This document shows, in pieces, positions 1-11,986 of a stretch of 64,000 nucleotides of DNA. The position numbers and the translations under genes were made by a program. Positions within the stretch are counted from its first letter, which is position 1; each line of letters opens with the position of its first letter. The stretch is from Deinococcus betulae (GTDB taxonomy: Bacteria; Deinococcota; Deinococci; Deinococcales; Deinococcaceae): assembly GCF_020166395.1 (NCBI RefSeq), contig NZ_JAIQXU010000001.1, forward strand, positions 62,001 to 126,000, written 5' to 3'. Under the pieces are notes generated by a model. That model was not told the origin of the DNA, did not search any database, and was given only the letters and a program-made list of their open reading frames with translations.

Positions 1-278
1 CGAATCATGGCGAAACTGTCTGCACTGGAAAAGAAGCTGGCGCCAGGCAGCGCCGTCACCGTCTGCTTGCCCGCATTGATGAGGTCGGGGTCTACCTCCG
101 CTTCGGTGGGAAAGGGGCCAATGCCCAGCAGGCCGTTTTCGCTTTGCAGCATCACTGATACGCCCTCGGGAATGTGGTTGGCCACCAGGGTCGGCAGGCC
201 GATGCCCAGGTTCACGTAAAAGCCGTCACTCAGTTCGCGGGCGGCGCGGGCCGCCATCTCGTCTCTTGTCCAGGGCAT
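1..278 (-). CDS. 3-oxoacid CoA-transferase, beta subunit (5-prime part only)
   Basis: Only the first 92 or so codons lie in the window; the rest runs off the left edge. The N-terminus begins [19 protein letters not shown] and continues with the GIGLPT segment and a SENGLLG motif, which in family I CoA-transferases carries the catalytic glutamate of the beta subunit. These enzymes move CoA between succinyl-CoA (or acetyl-CoA) and acetoacetate or related 3-oxoacids in the cytoplasm. The ATG at 276-278 is preceded on the minus strand by an AAGGAGG Shine-Dalgarno (complement at 284-290), so the start is firm. The alpha subunit should lie beside it outside the window. The exact substrate (acetoacetate versus 3-oxoadipate) cannot be told. 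Confidence 0.85.
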   Translation of the reverse strand, partial: MPWTRDEMAARAARELSDGFYVNLGIGLPTLVANHIPEGVSVMLQSENGLLGIGPFPTEAEVDPDLINAGKQTVTALPGASFFSSADSFAMI

Positions 279-346
279 AGGCGCCTCCTTAGGGCATGTT
301 CGCTGGGGAAATCCGCTGGCAGCTTGCGGCGCGGCGCCCTGGGGTG

Positions 347-1264
347 TCAAGCGGGCCGGTCGGCCGCCGGGCCACACAGGCGGCGCAGGATGACGTGGTG
401 GTCCTCGAAAAAAGCGCGTGGCTGGCGCAGGACCGTGTCCAGGTGGTAAGGCCGACTGCCCGGCACGGGCGCCGGGTCCAGCTGCACCTGGGCCACCGCT
501 GGCCACACCAGCGAGCGGGCCGGATGGGCAAAGGTGGCGACCGCTACAGGCAGAGGCGAGTCAGACGGCCAAATCTCGCCCGGCAGCGCCAGCAGTCCAG
601 CCCCCACCGGGCCAGCGCGGCGGACCAGCCACACCTGCCCGCCACGCTGGTGCAGGTGCAGCACCTCTGTCCTGGGCACAGGGGTCTGGGCCGCGCTCAG
701 GCGGGTCCGCTCAGCCTGCACCGCCTGAAACTCGGCTTGCAGGCGGCAAAAGGTGGAGGTGTGTAGAAAATCATTCAGGGCGGCTGTCACCCCGTCAGGG
801 AGGCCGGCCGGCACCTGTCCCTGCCCGAACAATGCGGCGCGGACGGCGGTGGCGTTCAGGTCGCCGTGGGCCGGAGAGGGGTCCAGCGTCCATTCGGGGA
901 ACCAGCGCAGATAGACGCTGCTGGCATCTTTTTCAAAGCCAGTCAGCACGGTGCTCTGGGTGCCCACCTGGGCCGCCTTTTGCTGCACAGCGGCCCGCAC
1001 ACTGGCGGCCCAGCGCGCTGCGTCAAATTCGTCGGCCAATGGGACCAGGGACAGGCGGCCCGTCGCTGGGAGGCTGGCCCGAATCAGGCGGGCGCGCTCG
1101 GCCGCCGTCCAGGGATTGACCACGCTGCGCGTCAGATTGGCGCTGCCCAGCAAGATGAGCAGGTGGCTGTGCCGCGCCAGCGCCGTCTCGATCAGGTGCA
1201 GGTGGGCGGCGTGTGGCGGCTGAAAGCGGCCAATGAGGACAGCTAGAGTGCGGCCTGGGGGCAC
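347..1264 (-). CDS. nadM: NMN adenylyltransferase with degenerate Nudix domain
   Basis: The N-terminal half has the nucleotidyltransferase signature [14 protein letters not shown] (about residues 12-25) and a [12 protein letters not shown] block, as in NadM-type NMN adenylyltransferases, which join NMN and ATP to make NAD. The C-terminal half aligns with the Nudix half of NadM/ADP-ribose pyrophosphatase proteins: it keeps the late FAHPARSL and [10 protein letters not shown] blocks. However, the Nudix box (G-x5-E-x7-REUXEEXGU) is not visible; LPGEIWPSD is followed by unrelated residues. The hydrolase is therefore probably inactive (inference). GTG is the start: TAGACT lies 6 nt upstream on the minus strand, giving a leaderless message. 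It is divergent from nadE, the next step of NAD synthesis. Confidence 0.82.
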   Translation of the reverse strand: MPPGRTLAVLIGRFQPPHAAHLHLIETALARHSHLLILLGSANLTRSVVNPWTAAERARLIRASLPATGRLSLVPLADEFDAARWAASVRAAVQQKAAQVGTQSTVLTGFEKDASSVYLRWFPEWTLDPSPAHGDLNATAVRAALFGQGQVPAGLPDGVTAALNDFLHTSTFCRLQAEFQAVQAERTRLSAAQTPVPRTEVLHLHQRGGQVWLVRRAGPVGAGLLALPGEIWPSDSPLPVAVATFAHPARSLVWPAVAQVQLDPAPVPGSRPYHLDTVLRQPRAFFEDHHVILRRLCGPAADRPA

Positions 1265-1270
1265 CGCCCG

Positions 1271-1276
1271 AGTCTA
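1271..1276 (-). promoter_or_regulatory. -10 box TAGACT of nadM (leaderless)
   Basis: TAGACT on the minus strand is 6 nt before the GTG start at 1262-1264, so transcription should begin at or next to the start codon. No clear -35 is seen. Confidence 0.6.
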
Positions 1277-1324
1277 GAGCAGGCAGGAGGAGGCCCCATC
1301 AGCCCCCGTGCCATACTGCGCCGG

Positions 1325-2163
<839 letters not shown>

Positions 2164-2167
<4 letters not shown>

Positions 2168-2310
2168 TACTGCTTCCGCTTGATTGCAGCGCAGCGGGGA
2201 GAGCACCATCTGCGCTTCCAGATCGCAGCACTTTGCACGCTCTCCTCCTCGTCTGCGAGTCCGCTGGAATTTCACCCAGCATTCTGCTCGGTTGAGTCGG
2301 AGTCCGTAGG
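2164..2310. repeat. MITE-like repeat, copy A
   Basis: About 145 bp between nadE and the metalloprotease gene. The right part, read on the minus strand, runs CTACGGACTCCGACTCAACC, then a block with GAATGCTGGGTGAAATTCC. It matches copies at about 31195-31368 and 62747-62830 in the same order. The left end (TACTGCTTCCGCTTGATTG) is an imperfect inverted version of the right end. The copies have diverged. No coding sequence is seen inside, so it looks like a short non-autonomous element. Confidence 0.6.
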
Positions 2311-2375
2311 AACAGGAACGGGGCGGCCTGCCAGTGTCGGCGGGCCACCCCCTGACGAAACGGACGAGTCCCGCT

Positions 2376-4319
2376 TTACTCGGCGTGATCCGTTTCGGGC
2401 ACGCTGGGCTGCGTGTCGTTGGACGCCACGTCCAGGCGGGGCAGCGCGCCATTGCGGTCGGTCGAGGAGTCGTTCGGGTTGACATAGCCGAAGGTGGGGC
2501 GGATGTTGGCCCAGTCGTTGTAGTCGGCCAGGTAGTACGAGCCGGTCGAGACGGTGCCGTCGCCGTTTACGTCCACCCGGACGCTGGTGTTGACCGCGCC
2601 GCTGTTGTTCCAGTCAATCCAGGCAGTGCCCCGGTTGATGCCGCTGTTCTCGTTAACGGCGCCCTCGTCTATGCGGCCCCCCTGCCCGTAGGAGTAGTCC
2701 ATCTTGAAGCTGGCCGTGCAGGGGTCGTTGTAAGTCAGGTCGGCGCAGCTCTGCTTCCACTGCTTGGCGCGCTCTGCAATGCGGTCAGCGGTGTCGTCCA
2801 GGCCCGCGAGCTGGTAGCTGTAATTCATGATGCTGTAGTAATTGGGCTTGCGGTGGGTGTTTTCAAAGCCGCCGTGGCGCAGGTTCAGGTTGTGGCCGAA
2901 TTCGTGCATGATGGTCGAGCCCTGCTGGTTGCCCACCTGGGTCAGGTTGCTGTAGCTCCAGCCGCCCATCGTCACCACGAAGTCGTTGCCCGCAATCTCG
3001 GCCACGCCGCTGCTGCCGTTGCTGCCGTTGGTCTGCTGCGAGTTCCCGATCACGGCGTAGCGGAACAAGTTCAGGCGGTTGATGGCAAAGTTCTTGACCG
3101 ACCCGGTGCTGCCGTACTTGTAACTCAGGACGCCGCTGCACGACGAGGTGCTGAAGCCCAGGCCGATACACGCGCTGTAGCCCACCTGATTGCCGCCGCC
3201 CAGGTTGTAGTTGGCCAGCGAGAACGTCGAGCTGAAGGCGGGGCCGACATCCAGGTGCAGCGCGTAGCCGGCGCGGCTGAACGCGGCGACCATCTTGTCC
3301 AGGCCGCTGCGCTGGGGCTGAATAAACGCCGAGGACGAGTTCATCCAGTCCAGTTCCACGAAGATGTCGCGCTGGTTCTGCCGCGCCCCCAGGTTGTACA
3401 CGTACAGGCCGTTGTACGCCCCAGAGGTTGAGGTTTCATAGCTGTCCGGAATGCCGTCGTTGTCGGTGTCGCCGGCCGCCAGCGCCCCCAGCCCCTGGGC
3501 ACTGGTGGTCGGGGCAGGTGCATTGTTCGGGGCGCCGGGGCTGGGCAGCACGGTTTGACTCCAGCCGTCGGCGCTGGCGCCGGCTAGGCCCTGACGGGGC
3601 GTGCGCGCCACCGAGCTGATGAGCTGCGGGTCAACCTCCGCCACCTGCACGCGCAGGCCGCTGCCCGAAGCCGCCAGGCCCGAACCAAACTGCAAGCTGT
3701 CGGTGACCTGCCCGGCACGCAGCAGTTCCACAGTGGCGCTGCGCTGCCAGTAGGGCACGCGGTCGCCACTGGCGATAAAGACGGCCTGCGGGCCGTTGGC
3801 AGCATTGGGGTCAAGGCGGCCCGTCACCAGAACGTACTCGCCGGGCGCCAGCACCTGAGAGGGCAGCGCGAAAGTGACGGTCTGGCCCCCACCCGTCTGG
3901 GCGTCGCGGTCACGGCTGGGGGCGCGCAGCGCGTAGTCGCTGAGATTCAGCGGCTGGCCAGTGCCGTTGTACAGCTCCACCCAGCCGCTGGCATCGGCCT
4001 CAGGGTTCAGGTTGACTTCCGTCAGGTTGAGGGCCCCCGTCACTGGCCCCGCCGCGCGGTAGGTCAGGGTGCGCTCGCCGTCGCGCAGCAGGTAGTCACC
4101 GGGCACCGTCGCCGTGACCTGGGCCTGACCATTGCCTGGCACAATTTGCAGGTGGCTGTACTGCGCCGCCGTTCCAGCAAAGGCCCAGTCGCCCGCTGGC
4201 AATGTGGCCGCCAGATTGGTGGTGCCGTCAACCGTCAGCACGTCCGGGGTGCGGCCTGTCTGGCAGGCGGCGAGCAGGACGCTGAGGGTCAGGGCGGTAA
4301 ACAGGTGGGATGGTCTCAT
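2376..4319 (-). CDS. Secreted zinc metalloprotease lipoprotein with lamin-tail domain
   Basis: A 647-residue lipoprotein: the N-terminus has a lipobox, LSVLLAAC. After about 60 residues comes a lamin-tail-type domain (LTEVNLNPEADASGWVELYN, then SDYALRAP), often found in secreted bacterial proteins. The C-terminal half holds the metzincin motif HEFGHNLNLRHGG followed by a Met-turn SIMNYSY, so the three zinc histidines and the catalytic glutamate are present. A calcium-type loop (DVNGDGTVS) lies near the end. The ATG at 4317-4319 is preceded by a GGAGG Shine-Dalgarno; a longer upstream reading frame lacks these signals. It probably degrades proteins at the cell surface; the substrate is unknown. 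Confidence 0.82.
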   Translation of the reverse strand: MRPSHLFTALTLSVLLAACQTGRTPDVLTVDGTTNLAATLPAGDWAFAGTAAQYSHLQIVPGNGQAQVTATVPGDYLLRDGERTLTYRAAGPVTGALNLTEVNLNPEADASGWVELYNGTGQPLNLSDYALRAPSRDRDAQTGGGQTVTFALPSQVLAPGEYVLVTGRLDPNAANGPQAVFIASGDRVPYWQRSATVELLRAGQVTDSLQFGSGLAASGSGLRVQVAEVDPQLISSVARTPRQGLAGASADGWSQTVLPSPGAPNNAPAPTTSAQGLGALAAGDTDNDGIPDSYETSTSGAYNGLYVYNLGARQNQRDIFVELDWMNSSSAFIQPQRSGLDKMVAAFSRAGYALHLDVGPAFSSTFSLANYNLGGGNQVGYSACIGLGFSTSSCSGVLSYKYGSTGSVKNFAINRLNLFRYAVIGNSQQTNGSNGSSGVAEIAGNDFVVTMGGWSYSNLTQVGNQQGSTIMHEFGHNLNLRHGGFENTHRKPNYYSIMNYSYQLAGLDDTADRIAERAKQWKQSCADLTYNDPCTASFKMDYSYGQGGRIDEGAVNENSGINRGTAWIDWNNSGAVNTSVRVDVNGDGTVSTGSYYLADYNDWANIRPTFGYVNPNDSSTDRNGALPRLDVASNDTQPSVPETDHAE

Positions 4320-4773
4320 GACAACCTCCAAAGAGATAAAGGTGGGGGCCACCCACCCGGCCTGACAGAGGGAAAGACCGGGTGGAACGGGTTGGAGACA
4401 CTCAGAAAAAGGAGAGGAACGTGTGAATTCAGTGTAGGCGGAGGCTGTGTAGCGTCCGTTTAGTGTCTGACCAACACTTAGGGGGGAAAAAGTCGGAGTC
4501 TGGGGGCAATCTAGACAGCTTCCCCCCAGGGAGGCCCCCAAATACCCCCGGCAGCTGACAAGGGCCGACCTCAAGGTCCAGAGAGGTTCTCAAGCACTCC
4601 TGCGCGGCTAGAGTCCTGTTGTAGTTGTCGCTTATAGGCTTGACCTCACGGTCGCTGTCTGCTCCACCTCAGGGAGCACAACACGCCCTTTAGTGCCGTG
4701 GACGCGCTGCCTCTTTCGGCCACTCCTCTCGTCGGTTGAGTGACATGGCTCTCAACCGAGCTGGATGCCGCCC
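4320..4773. other. Intergenic region with two small inverted repeats
   Basis: No gene is seen here. AGTGT-CTGACCA-ACACT (about 4458-4474) lies in the likely promoter region of the metalloprotease gene. On the minus strand TTGGTC and TACACA are 17 bp apart there and may be its -35 and -10. A perfect 9-bp inverted repeat, TCGGTTGAG (4732-4740) and CTCAACCGA (4751-4759), stands just past the end of the next gene and could be its weak terminator, although no T-run follows. Confidence 0.4.
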
Positions 4774-6456
4774 TCAGCGTCCTTCTGGTGCCTGAGCCTG
4801 GCGGCTCAGTTCTTCATTGACCTGCTCGGCCCACCAGGAGCCGCTGCTGGGCAAAAACAGCCGCCCCTCAAGTGGCTCGGCCCCGGCCCGCACCCGCTGC
4901 ACGTCCCACTGGAGGCGAAAGGTGGTTTCCAGGCGGTACTCCCGGCTGCGCGGGTCATACAGGACATGCAGTTGCGGCACCACCCGCCCAATTTCATGGC
5001 GCACCTGATGAAACTGGTTCCGCGCGGCAGCGGCAGGCATCTCCTCGAACACATCAGCCAGAATGCGGCCAAGCGACGCCGAGCGGGCCTGCATCAGGTA
5101 AGCGATTAATTCCAGAGCCCGGCGCATGGGCACGTGCACCGGCTGGCCATCCACCAGCAGCCGCTCGGCCCCCAGGGTCACGACCTCCAGCACCGGCCGC
5201 CCCAGCTCCCCGCCTTCCAGCTGGCCAGCAAGGCACGCCTGCAACTCGGGCAGCAGCGGCCACTCCCGGGCCAGGAGATACGGTCCGCGCAGCCGCGCAC
5301 ACAGCGCTTTCAGGGTCAAGACGGCACTCTGAAGCCCGGCCTCGTCGCCCCGGCGGCGGTAGGCCTCGCACAGCTGCAACTGCGCGGCGGCGGCGTCCAG
5401 CGGCAAATCCATCGCCTGATGCACGTCACGCGCCGTGGTCAGGTCATCCAGCAGCTCTGGCGTCACTGGATGGCCCAGGCGCAGCAGGCACGCCGCGCGG
5501 CGCAGCGCAAAACCCTGCTGATGTTCCTTGGACTTCAGGGCGTGCAGCAGTTCTGCGGCGCGCAGCAACTCGGCCTGGCATCCCGCCTCATCTTGCTGCC
5601 AGGCCAGGAGCGTGGCGGTGCCCAGGCGCGCCCAGAACTCCAGGTCCTGATTGGCCCGCTCGTAAGCCGCCGACGCCACCAGCGTGAACTCGCGCAGCGC
5701 CTGAGACAGCTGGCCCGCCGCCAGGTAATACCGCGCCCAGTGATACCGCAGCTGATACTGTGCGCGCGCCTGAGGCAGAGCATCCAGGCGCCGCAGGCTA
5801 ACCAGCGCGTCGTTCCAGCGGCCCAGCGACAGCAGGGCTTCGAGTTCAATCGCGTGCAGGTAGAGCCGCGTGACCGATTGCGGGTCCAGCTGCGCCCGCG
5901 CCTGCCCCAGCGTGACCAGGGCGCGCGGCAGGTCCCCGGTGTACATCTGAAATTCGGCGACCTGAATCAAGAGGGGCGCTCGGTAAAAGGCCAGCTCGTC
6001 CTGGGCCGCGTCCTGAAGATGCTCCCAGGCCCGCTCAGCGTGGTCCAGCCCCTGCCGGTACGAGGAGGTATAGGCCAGGAGGCGGGCGCGGGTGCGCCAC
6101 CACAGGGCACCGTCCAGCGCAGACCGCAGGTCTGAACGCCCAGCGTCCAGCCGCGCCAGCGCTTCCTCCGGGCGCCCCAGAAACAGCAGCACGCGCGCCA
6201 GCTCGGCGGCGGCGCCCGACACCCCGGCGGTGGCCAGCGCCTGCACGGGGCGGTGGGCCTCATGTTCGCGGCGCAAAAGCATCAGGGCGCGCACCGCCCA
6301 CAGCCGGTCGCTGTCTGTGGGCGCCGTCAGGCGCGTGAACTCGGCCCAGGCCTGCTGCGGCTCTCCCCTGAGGACCGCCGAGCGGACGCCGCTGGTCACC
6401 CCCAGCGCACTCACGCGCGGCGGCTCCACTGACCTGACCTGGGCGGCACCCCTCAA
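4774..6456 (-). CDS. TPR-rich protein with C-terminal winged-helix domain, probable regulator
   Basis: About 560 residues. The first three quarters are alpha-helical repeats rich in Ala, Leu, Arg and Glu (for example LVTLGQARAQLDP and RANQDLEFWARLGTATLL), typical of tetratricopeptide repeats. The last 130 residues (from LEVVTLGAERLLVDGQPVHV through RNQFHQVRHEIGRV) resemble the OmpR-type winged helix of SARP-like regulators. A transcription factor using TPRs for signal sensing or dimerisation is likely. The target is unknown. The start is uncertain: TTG at 6456 gives the longest frame, and a GTG about nine codons later is possible. A similar domain plan is found in the larger regulator at 48960-51917. 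Confidence 0.6.
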   Translation of the reverse strand: MRGAAQVRSVEPPRVSALGVTSGVRSAVLRGEPQQAWAEFTRLTAPTDSDRLWAVRALMLLRREHEAHRPVQALATAGVSGAAAELARVLLFLGRPEEALARLDAGRSDLRSALDGALWWRTRARLLAYTSSYRQGLDHAERAWEHLQDAAQDELAFYRAPLLIQVAEFQMYTGDLPRALVTLGQARAQLDPQSVTRLYLHAIELEALLSLGRWNDALVSLRRLDALPQARAQYQLRYHWARYYLAAGQLSQALREFTLVASAAYERANQDLEFWARLGTATLLAWQQDEAGCQAELLRAAELLHALKSKEHQQGFALRRAACLLRLGHPVTPELLDDLTTARDVHQAMDLPLDAAAAQLQLCEAYRRRGDEAGLQSAVLTLKALCARLRGPYLLAREWPLLPELQACLAGQLEGGELGRPVLEVVTLGAERLLVDGQPVHVPMRRALELIAYLMQARSASLGRILADVFEEMPAAAARNQFHQVRHEIGRVVPQLHVLYDPRSREYRLETTFRLQWDVQRVRAGAEPLEGRLFLPSSGSWWAEQVNEELSRQAQAPEGR

Positions 6457-6552
6457 CGATAGAGCGGCGCGGCCTTCTCCGGGCAGCCGCGTCTATGCCA
6501 AGCATCAACCAAACAGCGGTCTATCTAAGCCACGTCACTTTGCCAAACGAAT

Positions 6553-6587
6553 GGGAGGCGCCAAGGGACTGACCCTTGACGCCTCCC
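6553..6587 (-). terminator. Terminator of the processing protease gene
   Basis: A long, nearly perfect hairpin, GGGAGGCG(C/T)CAAGGG paired with its complement around a short loop. On the minus strand it follows the stop of the S41 protease and precedes ATTCGTTT. Confidence 0.7.
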
Positions 6588-6603
6588 ACCCTGACTCTGC
6601 GAC

Positions 6604-7920
6604 TTACTTCAGCAGGTCGTAGGCTTTTTTCAGAATGGCGTCGGTTTGCAGGTCCACCACCGCTTCACCCTGCTGGGCACTGCGGGTGGGCCGCTTGATT
6701 TCGCCGGTGTAGGTGAACTTGCCGTCCTTGTCGGCGGTCACAGTGACCGGCTTACCTTCGACAGTCAGGGTGATCTTCTCGCCGGGCTTGACGCCGCTGC
6801 CGGTGAAGTTGACGGGCGTGGTGAAGCGGGTGTCCTTGACCACCACGTCGGGCGTGATGCCCTTCTTGTGAATCTGGCGGCCATTGGGTGTCAGCCACTC
6901 GCTGTTTACGATGGCCGCCTTACCGCCGTCCGGCAGGGTGACGGGAATCTGGGCCACACCCTTGCCGAAGGTCTGCTCGCCCACGATGGTGGCCTTCTTG
7001 GTGTCCTGCAACGCTCCCGACACGACTTCACTGGCGCTGGCGCTGTTCTTGTTCACCAGCACCATCAACTTGCCGGTGTAGTCGGTGGTCTGGCGCCGGG
7101 CGGTTCCAAAGACTTCGGTGGCCTTGCTGCGGTCACGCAGGCTGACAATAGGGCCGCTTTGCAGGAACTGGTCCACCACTTCCACGCCGGCGTTCAGCAG
7201 GCCGCCGCCGTTGTCACGCAGGTCCAGAATCAGGCCCTTGACGTTCTTCTTTTTCATGTCGGCCACGGCGGCGCTGAACTGCTCGCTAACCTTCTCGTTG
7301 TAGAAGGTGTTCAGGGCGATATAGCCCACGTTGCCGGGCAGCACAGTGGATTCCACACTGACAATGGTAACCTGACGGCGCTCCAGTTTAACGGTGTAAG
7401 GCTTGCCTTCACGGGCGAAGGTCACCGCAACACTGCTGCCCTTCTCACCGCGCACCAGACGCACAATCTCATTCAACTTAGCAGTGGTGACGTCGGTTTC
7501 GCCAATCTTCAGGAACTGGTCGCCAATCTGCACACCATTCTCGGCCGCCGAGTACCCCTTATACACGTTGTCAACCTTACCGCCAGAGCCGTCTGGATTC
7601 GCCGCCACAAGCTGAACCCCAATCCCACCAAACTCGCCTTGCAGGTTGGCGGCGTCAATGGCGTTGTCTTCAGGCTCACTGTAATAGGTAAATTCATCGT
7701 CCAGGCTGCCCAGGGCGCCCGTAATCGCGCCGCGCAGCACCTTTTTCTGGTCCACCGGGTAGAGGTACAGCCGGTTGAGGTCGCTGAGCAGTTGCAAGAA
7801 GGTGCGGCCCTCGGCGGTGCTGCTCAGGTTCGCCTGGGTGTAGCCGCCCATTTGCGCGTAGGCGACGGCGGCGGTCGCGCCCAGCGCGGCCAGCGTGACA
7901 GTCAGACGTTTGGCGTTCAC
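6604..7920 (-). CDS. C-terminal processing peptidase, S41 family
   Basis: A 438-residue secreted serine protease. After the start VNAKRLTVT comes a signal peptide ending at AYA-Q. A PDZ domain follows (FGGIGVQLV through GEKGSSVAVTF), then the S41 catalytic core with DLRDNGGGLL, NKNSASASEVV (catalytic Ser near residue 295) and GEQTFGKG (catalytic Lys near residue 320). Such CtpA/Prc proteases cut proteins at their C-termini in the periplasm. I chose GTG at 7918-7920 over the in-frame TTG at 7953. TATCTT lies exactly 7 nt before the GTG, a good leaderless -10, and the signal peptide then has normal length. Confidence 0.9.
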   Translation of the reverse strand: MNAKRLTVTLAALGATAAVAYAQMGGYTQANLSSTAEGRTFLQLLSDLNRLYLYPVDQKKVLRGAITGALGSLDDEFTYYSEPEDNAIDAANLQGEFGGIGVQLVAANPDGSGGKVDNVYKGYSAAENGVQIGDQFLKIGETDVTTAKLNEIVRLVRGEKGSSVAVTFAREGKPYTVKLERRQVTIVSVESTVLPGNVGYIALNTFYNEKVSEQFSAAVADMKKKNVKGLILDLRDNGGGLLNAGVEVVDQFLQSGPIVSLRDRSKATEVFGTARRQTTDYTGKLMVLVNKNSASASEVVSGALQDTKKATIVGEQTFGKGVAQIPVTLPDGGKAAIVNSEWLTPNGRQIHKKGITPDVVVKDTRFTTPVNFTGSGVKPGEKITLTVEGKPVTVTADKDGKFTYTGEIKRPTRSAQQGEAVVDLQTDAILKKAYDLLK

Positions 7921-7927
7921 GCCTGCC

Positions 7928-7933
7928 AAGATA
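7928..7933 (-). promoter_or_regulatory. -10 box TATCTT of the S41 protease (leaderless)
   Basis: TATCTT on the minus strand, 7 nt from the chosen GTG start. It lies inside the longer reading frame, which argues against the upstream TTG start. Confidence 0.55.
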
Positions 7934-8075
7934 GTGCGCCAAGATGAGACCAATCGGGAGGGCTGTTACAGGAGCGCGCGCAGAGTTTCATAGCGCCCAT
8001 ACACTCAGGGGCTATGCTGGGCGGCGAGCATGACCAAGCTGCCCCTTTTCTCACCGCGCCCCAGCAGGAGAGCGC

Positions 8076-8759
<684 letters not shown>

Positions 8760-8785
8760 GGGCCGCGAAAACCGTTGTAGGGCCT

Positions 8786-8836
8786 GTTGAGGGTGAACGG
8801 TTGAGAGTTGATGGAGCAGAGCTGTTCACCCTCAAC
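8786..8836. repeat. Perfect 13-bp inverted repeat between ftsE and ftsX
   Basis: GTTGAGGGTGAAC (8786-8798) and GTTCACCCTCAAC (8824-8836) enclose a 25-nt loop that contains further GGTTGAGAGTTGATGG. No T-run follows, so it is not a classical terminator. It may be an mRNA processing or stabilising hairpin inside the operon, or a dispersed repeat. Confidence 0.7.
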
Positions 8837-8874
8837 CACCAAGCATCACCCATCACCCTGGCTGGGGGCCAGCC

Positions 8875-9734
<860 letters not shown>

Positions 9735-9738
<4 letters not shown>

Positions 9739-11189
9739 GCGCCCGCGCCTGGCTGCTGTGTGCAGCGCTGCTGGGCGGCGGCCTGACTGCGTCTAGCCTG
9801 GCCCAGACCACCAGTGAGCGGCTCCAAACCCTGGAGCGCGACCTGCGTGAGCAGCGCCAGCTGAGCGCCGAGAAGGCCGCGCAACTGGCGCAGATTCGCA
9901 GCCGGATTGCCGGGCTCAGTGCCCAGCAACAGGCCACCCTGACCCGGCTGGAAAGCCTGGCGCGGACCACCGGGCAACTGGAAAACGAACTGGCGACGGT
10001 GACGGCCCGCGTGGCCCTGGCCGAGCGCGCCCTGGCCGATACCGGCACCCAGCTGGGGGTCACCCAGACCCGCGTGACCCGGCTTCAGGGAGACGTGCGC
10101 CAGATTCTGCGCGCCCAGTACCGGGACCGCAGCGGGCGCTACCTGCAACTGCTGTCGCAGGCCCGCAGCCTGTCTGACCTGCTCATCCGCCTGCAATATG
10201 CCAACCGCGCCGGGGAATACAACACCCTCGTTATCGAGACGCTGGCCGCCGAGGTCAAGATTCTGGAACGCCAGCGCACCGTGCAGGCGCAGCAGGCCCA
10301 GGAACTCAGGACCTTGCAGGGCCAGCGGCAGGCCAAACTGACCGCGCTGCGGGCCCAGCGCACCCAGCAGAACACCCTGCTGGCCAGCCTGCGCGCCAGC
10401 GAAGCCGGGCAGCGGACCCTGGCGGCGCAGCGGCAGGCCGAGCAGGCGCTGGCGGCGCGCACCATCGACACGCTGGTGGCGCAGGTGCAGGCCGAGCAGA
10501 CCCGCCTGGAGCAGGAGAGGCAGCGCCGCCTGGAAGAAGAGCGCCGCCGCCGAGAGGAAGAGGCCCGCCGCATCCGTGAGGCGCAGGAGCGCGCCCGCCT
10601 GGAAGCCGAGCGCCTGGCCCGCATACGCGCTGAGCAGGAGCGGCTGGCCCGGCAGCAGGCCGCCAGCCGCCTGGCCGCGCAGCAGCGTCAGGCGCAGATT
10701 CGCCAGGCCCAGCTGCGCGCCCAGCAGGCCCAGGCCCGCGAAACCCAGGTGCGCCAGGAGCAGGCCGCCCTAGCGCAGCGCCAGCAGCAGGTGCAGGCCG
10801 CGCAGGCCCAGGTGCAGGTGCAGCTGGCGCCGCTGCCCGCGCAGACGGGCGCCCTGGGCTTTCCGCTGCCGGGGGGCCGGGTGTCGGCGCCTTACGGGGC
10901 TGGCGGCACGCCCTGGACCGTGCTGTCTGGGGCCGAGCAGGTGGTCGCGGCCCTGGACGGCAACGTCCTGAGCGCCACCTACTACGCTTCCATTGGCGGC
11001 ATCGTGCTGATGGACCACGGCCCACTGGTCACGGTGTACATGGGCCTGCGCGACCTCTCGGTGGGCGTGGGGGACCGCGTGGCCAGAGGCGCGCCGCTGG
11101 GCACGGTGGGCGGCAGTTCGGTGATTGGGCCGGGCAGCATGGCCTTTCAGGTGCGCCGGGGTGGCGTCACCGTCGCGCCCACGTTCTAA
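9735..11189 (+). CDS. EnvC-like murein hydrolase activator (coiled coil plus degenerate LytM/M23)
   Basis: A 484-residue secreted protein: a signal peptide ending near SSLAQ, then over 300 residues of coiled coil rich in Arg, Gln, Glu and Ala, then a C-terminal M23/LytM fold (LPGGRVSAPYGAGG to the end). The zinc ligands are absent: the first metal-binding histidine motif is missing and the HLH motif is replaced by SMAFQV. This fits EnvC-type activators, which bind FtsX through the coiled coil and switch on amidases rather than cut peptidoglycan themselves. Its position directly after ftsEX with a 4-bp overlap supports this role. Confidence 0.85.
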
Positions 11190-11561
11190 AAGCGGCACCC
11201 GGAGCGGCCACCAGGCTTGTCCTTCGGCCGCTTCCCTGGCGAACGCAGGGGGTCCCGTCGCAGGCAGCAGTGCCAGTGGGGACGCCCCTGGCTCCAGGAT
11301 GAAACCGGCCGTCGCCTTTGGCCCTCCCTGCTGTTTTCGGTAACGCACTCAAGTCACTCCATTCCCGCCGAGACGGACTTTTCTTGCCACTCTCTTCTGC
11401 TGACGCTGAAGGGCAGCCGACTGGGCAGCACTCTTGCCGATAGACGGGCCGGTCTGATAACCTCCTTCGGTGCGTTCCCCGGTTGGCTGCTGACGGGCGC
11501 ATGACCCCCGTACTCCTAACGGGCGCTGCACCCTCATCTCCCCCAATCCGAGGTTCTTCAG
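11190..11561 (+). promoter_or_regulatory. rpsP upstream region
   Basis: No gene is seen in these 370 bp. A plausible promoter for rpsP has TTGCCG near 11426 and GATAAC 16 bp later, leaving a leader of about 100 nt. GAGGT near 11550 may be the ribosome binding site. Confidence 0.35.
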
Positions 11562-11810
11562 ATGGTTAAGATTCGCCTATCCCGCTTTGGTTCCACCCAT
11601 AACCCCCACTACCGCATCGTCGTGACCGATGCCCGCCGTCCCCGCGACGGCGGCTACATCGAGAACCTGGGGCACTACGACCCCCGCAAGACGACTGAGA
11701 ACTACCTGAAGGTGGACGCCGAGCGCGCCGCGTACTGGATTGCCCAGGGCGCCCAGCCCACCAACACCGCCCGCCGCCTGCTGAAAAGCCAGGGCGTCAA
11801 GGTCGCCTAA
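11562..11810 (+). CDS. rpsP: 30S ribosomal protein bS16
   Basis: An 82-residue protein beginning [21 protein letters not shown] and containing [16 protein letters not shown], unmistakable for bS16. It binds 16S rRNA early in assembly of the small subunit. It heads the widespread rpsP-khpA-rimM-trmD cluster but is cut off from the rest by a strong terminator at 11944-11965; khpA has its own -10. Confidence 0.98.
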   Translation: MVKIRLSRFGSTHNPHYRIVVTDARRPRDGGYIENLGHYDPRKTTENYLKVDAERAAYWIAQGAQPTNTARRLLKSQGVKVA

Positions 11811-11943
11811 GCGGCGGCTGGTTTTCCAGCCCAAGTGAAGCGAGCAGCCGTGGCCTAAGCGGCCGAAGTGAAGGGACTGGAAGGCCGTGCGCTCCGGTCC
11901 CCAACGGAGAGCCGCGACACGTCATCTGCCCAAGTCATCCACA

Positions 11944-11965
11944 GACCCCTGCGGGGGTCTTTTTT
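11944..11965 (+). terminator. Rho-independent terminator after rpsP
   Basis: GACCCC-TGCG-GGGGTC hairpin followed by six T residues, the strongest terminator in the window. Confidence 0.92.
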
Positions 11966-11986
11966 GTTGTGCTGTGGCGCGCAGAG

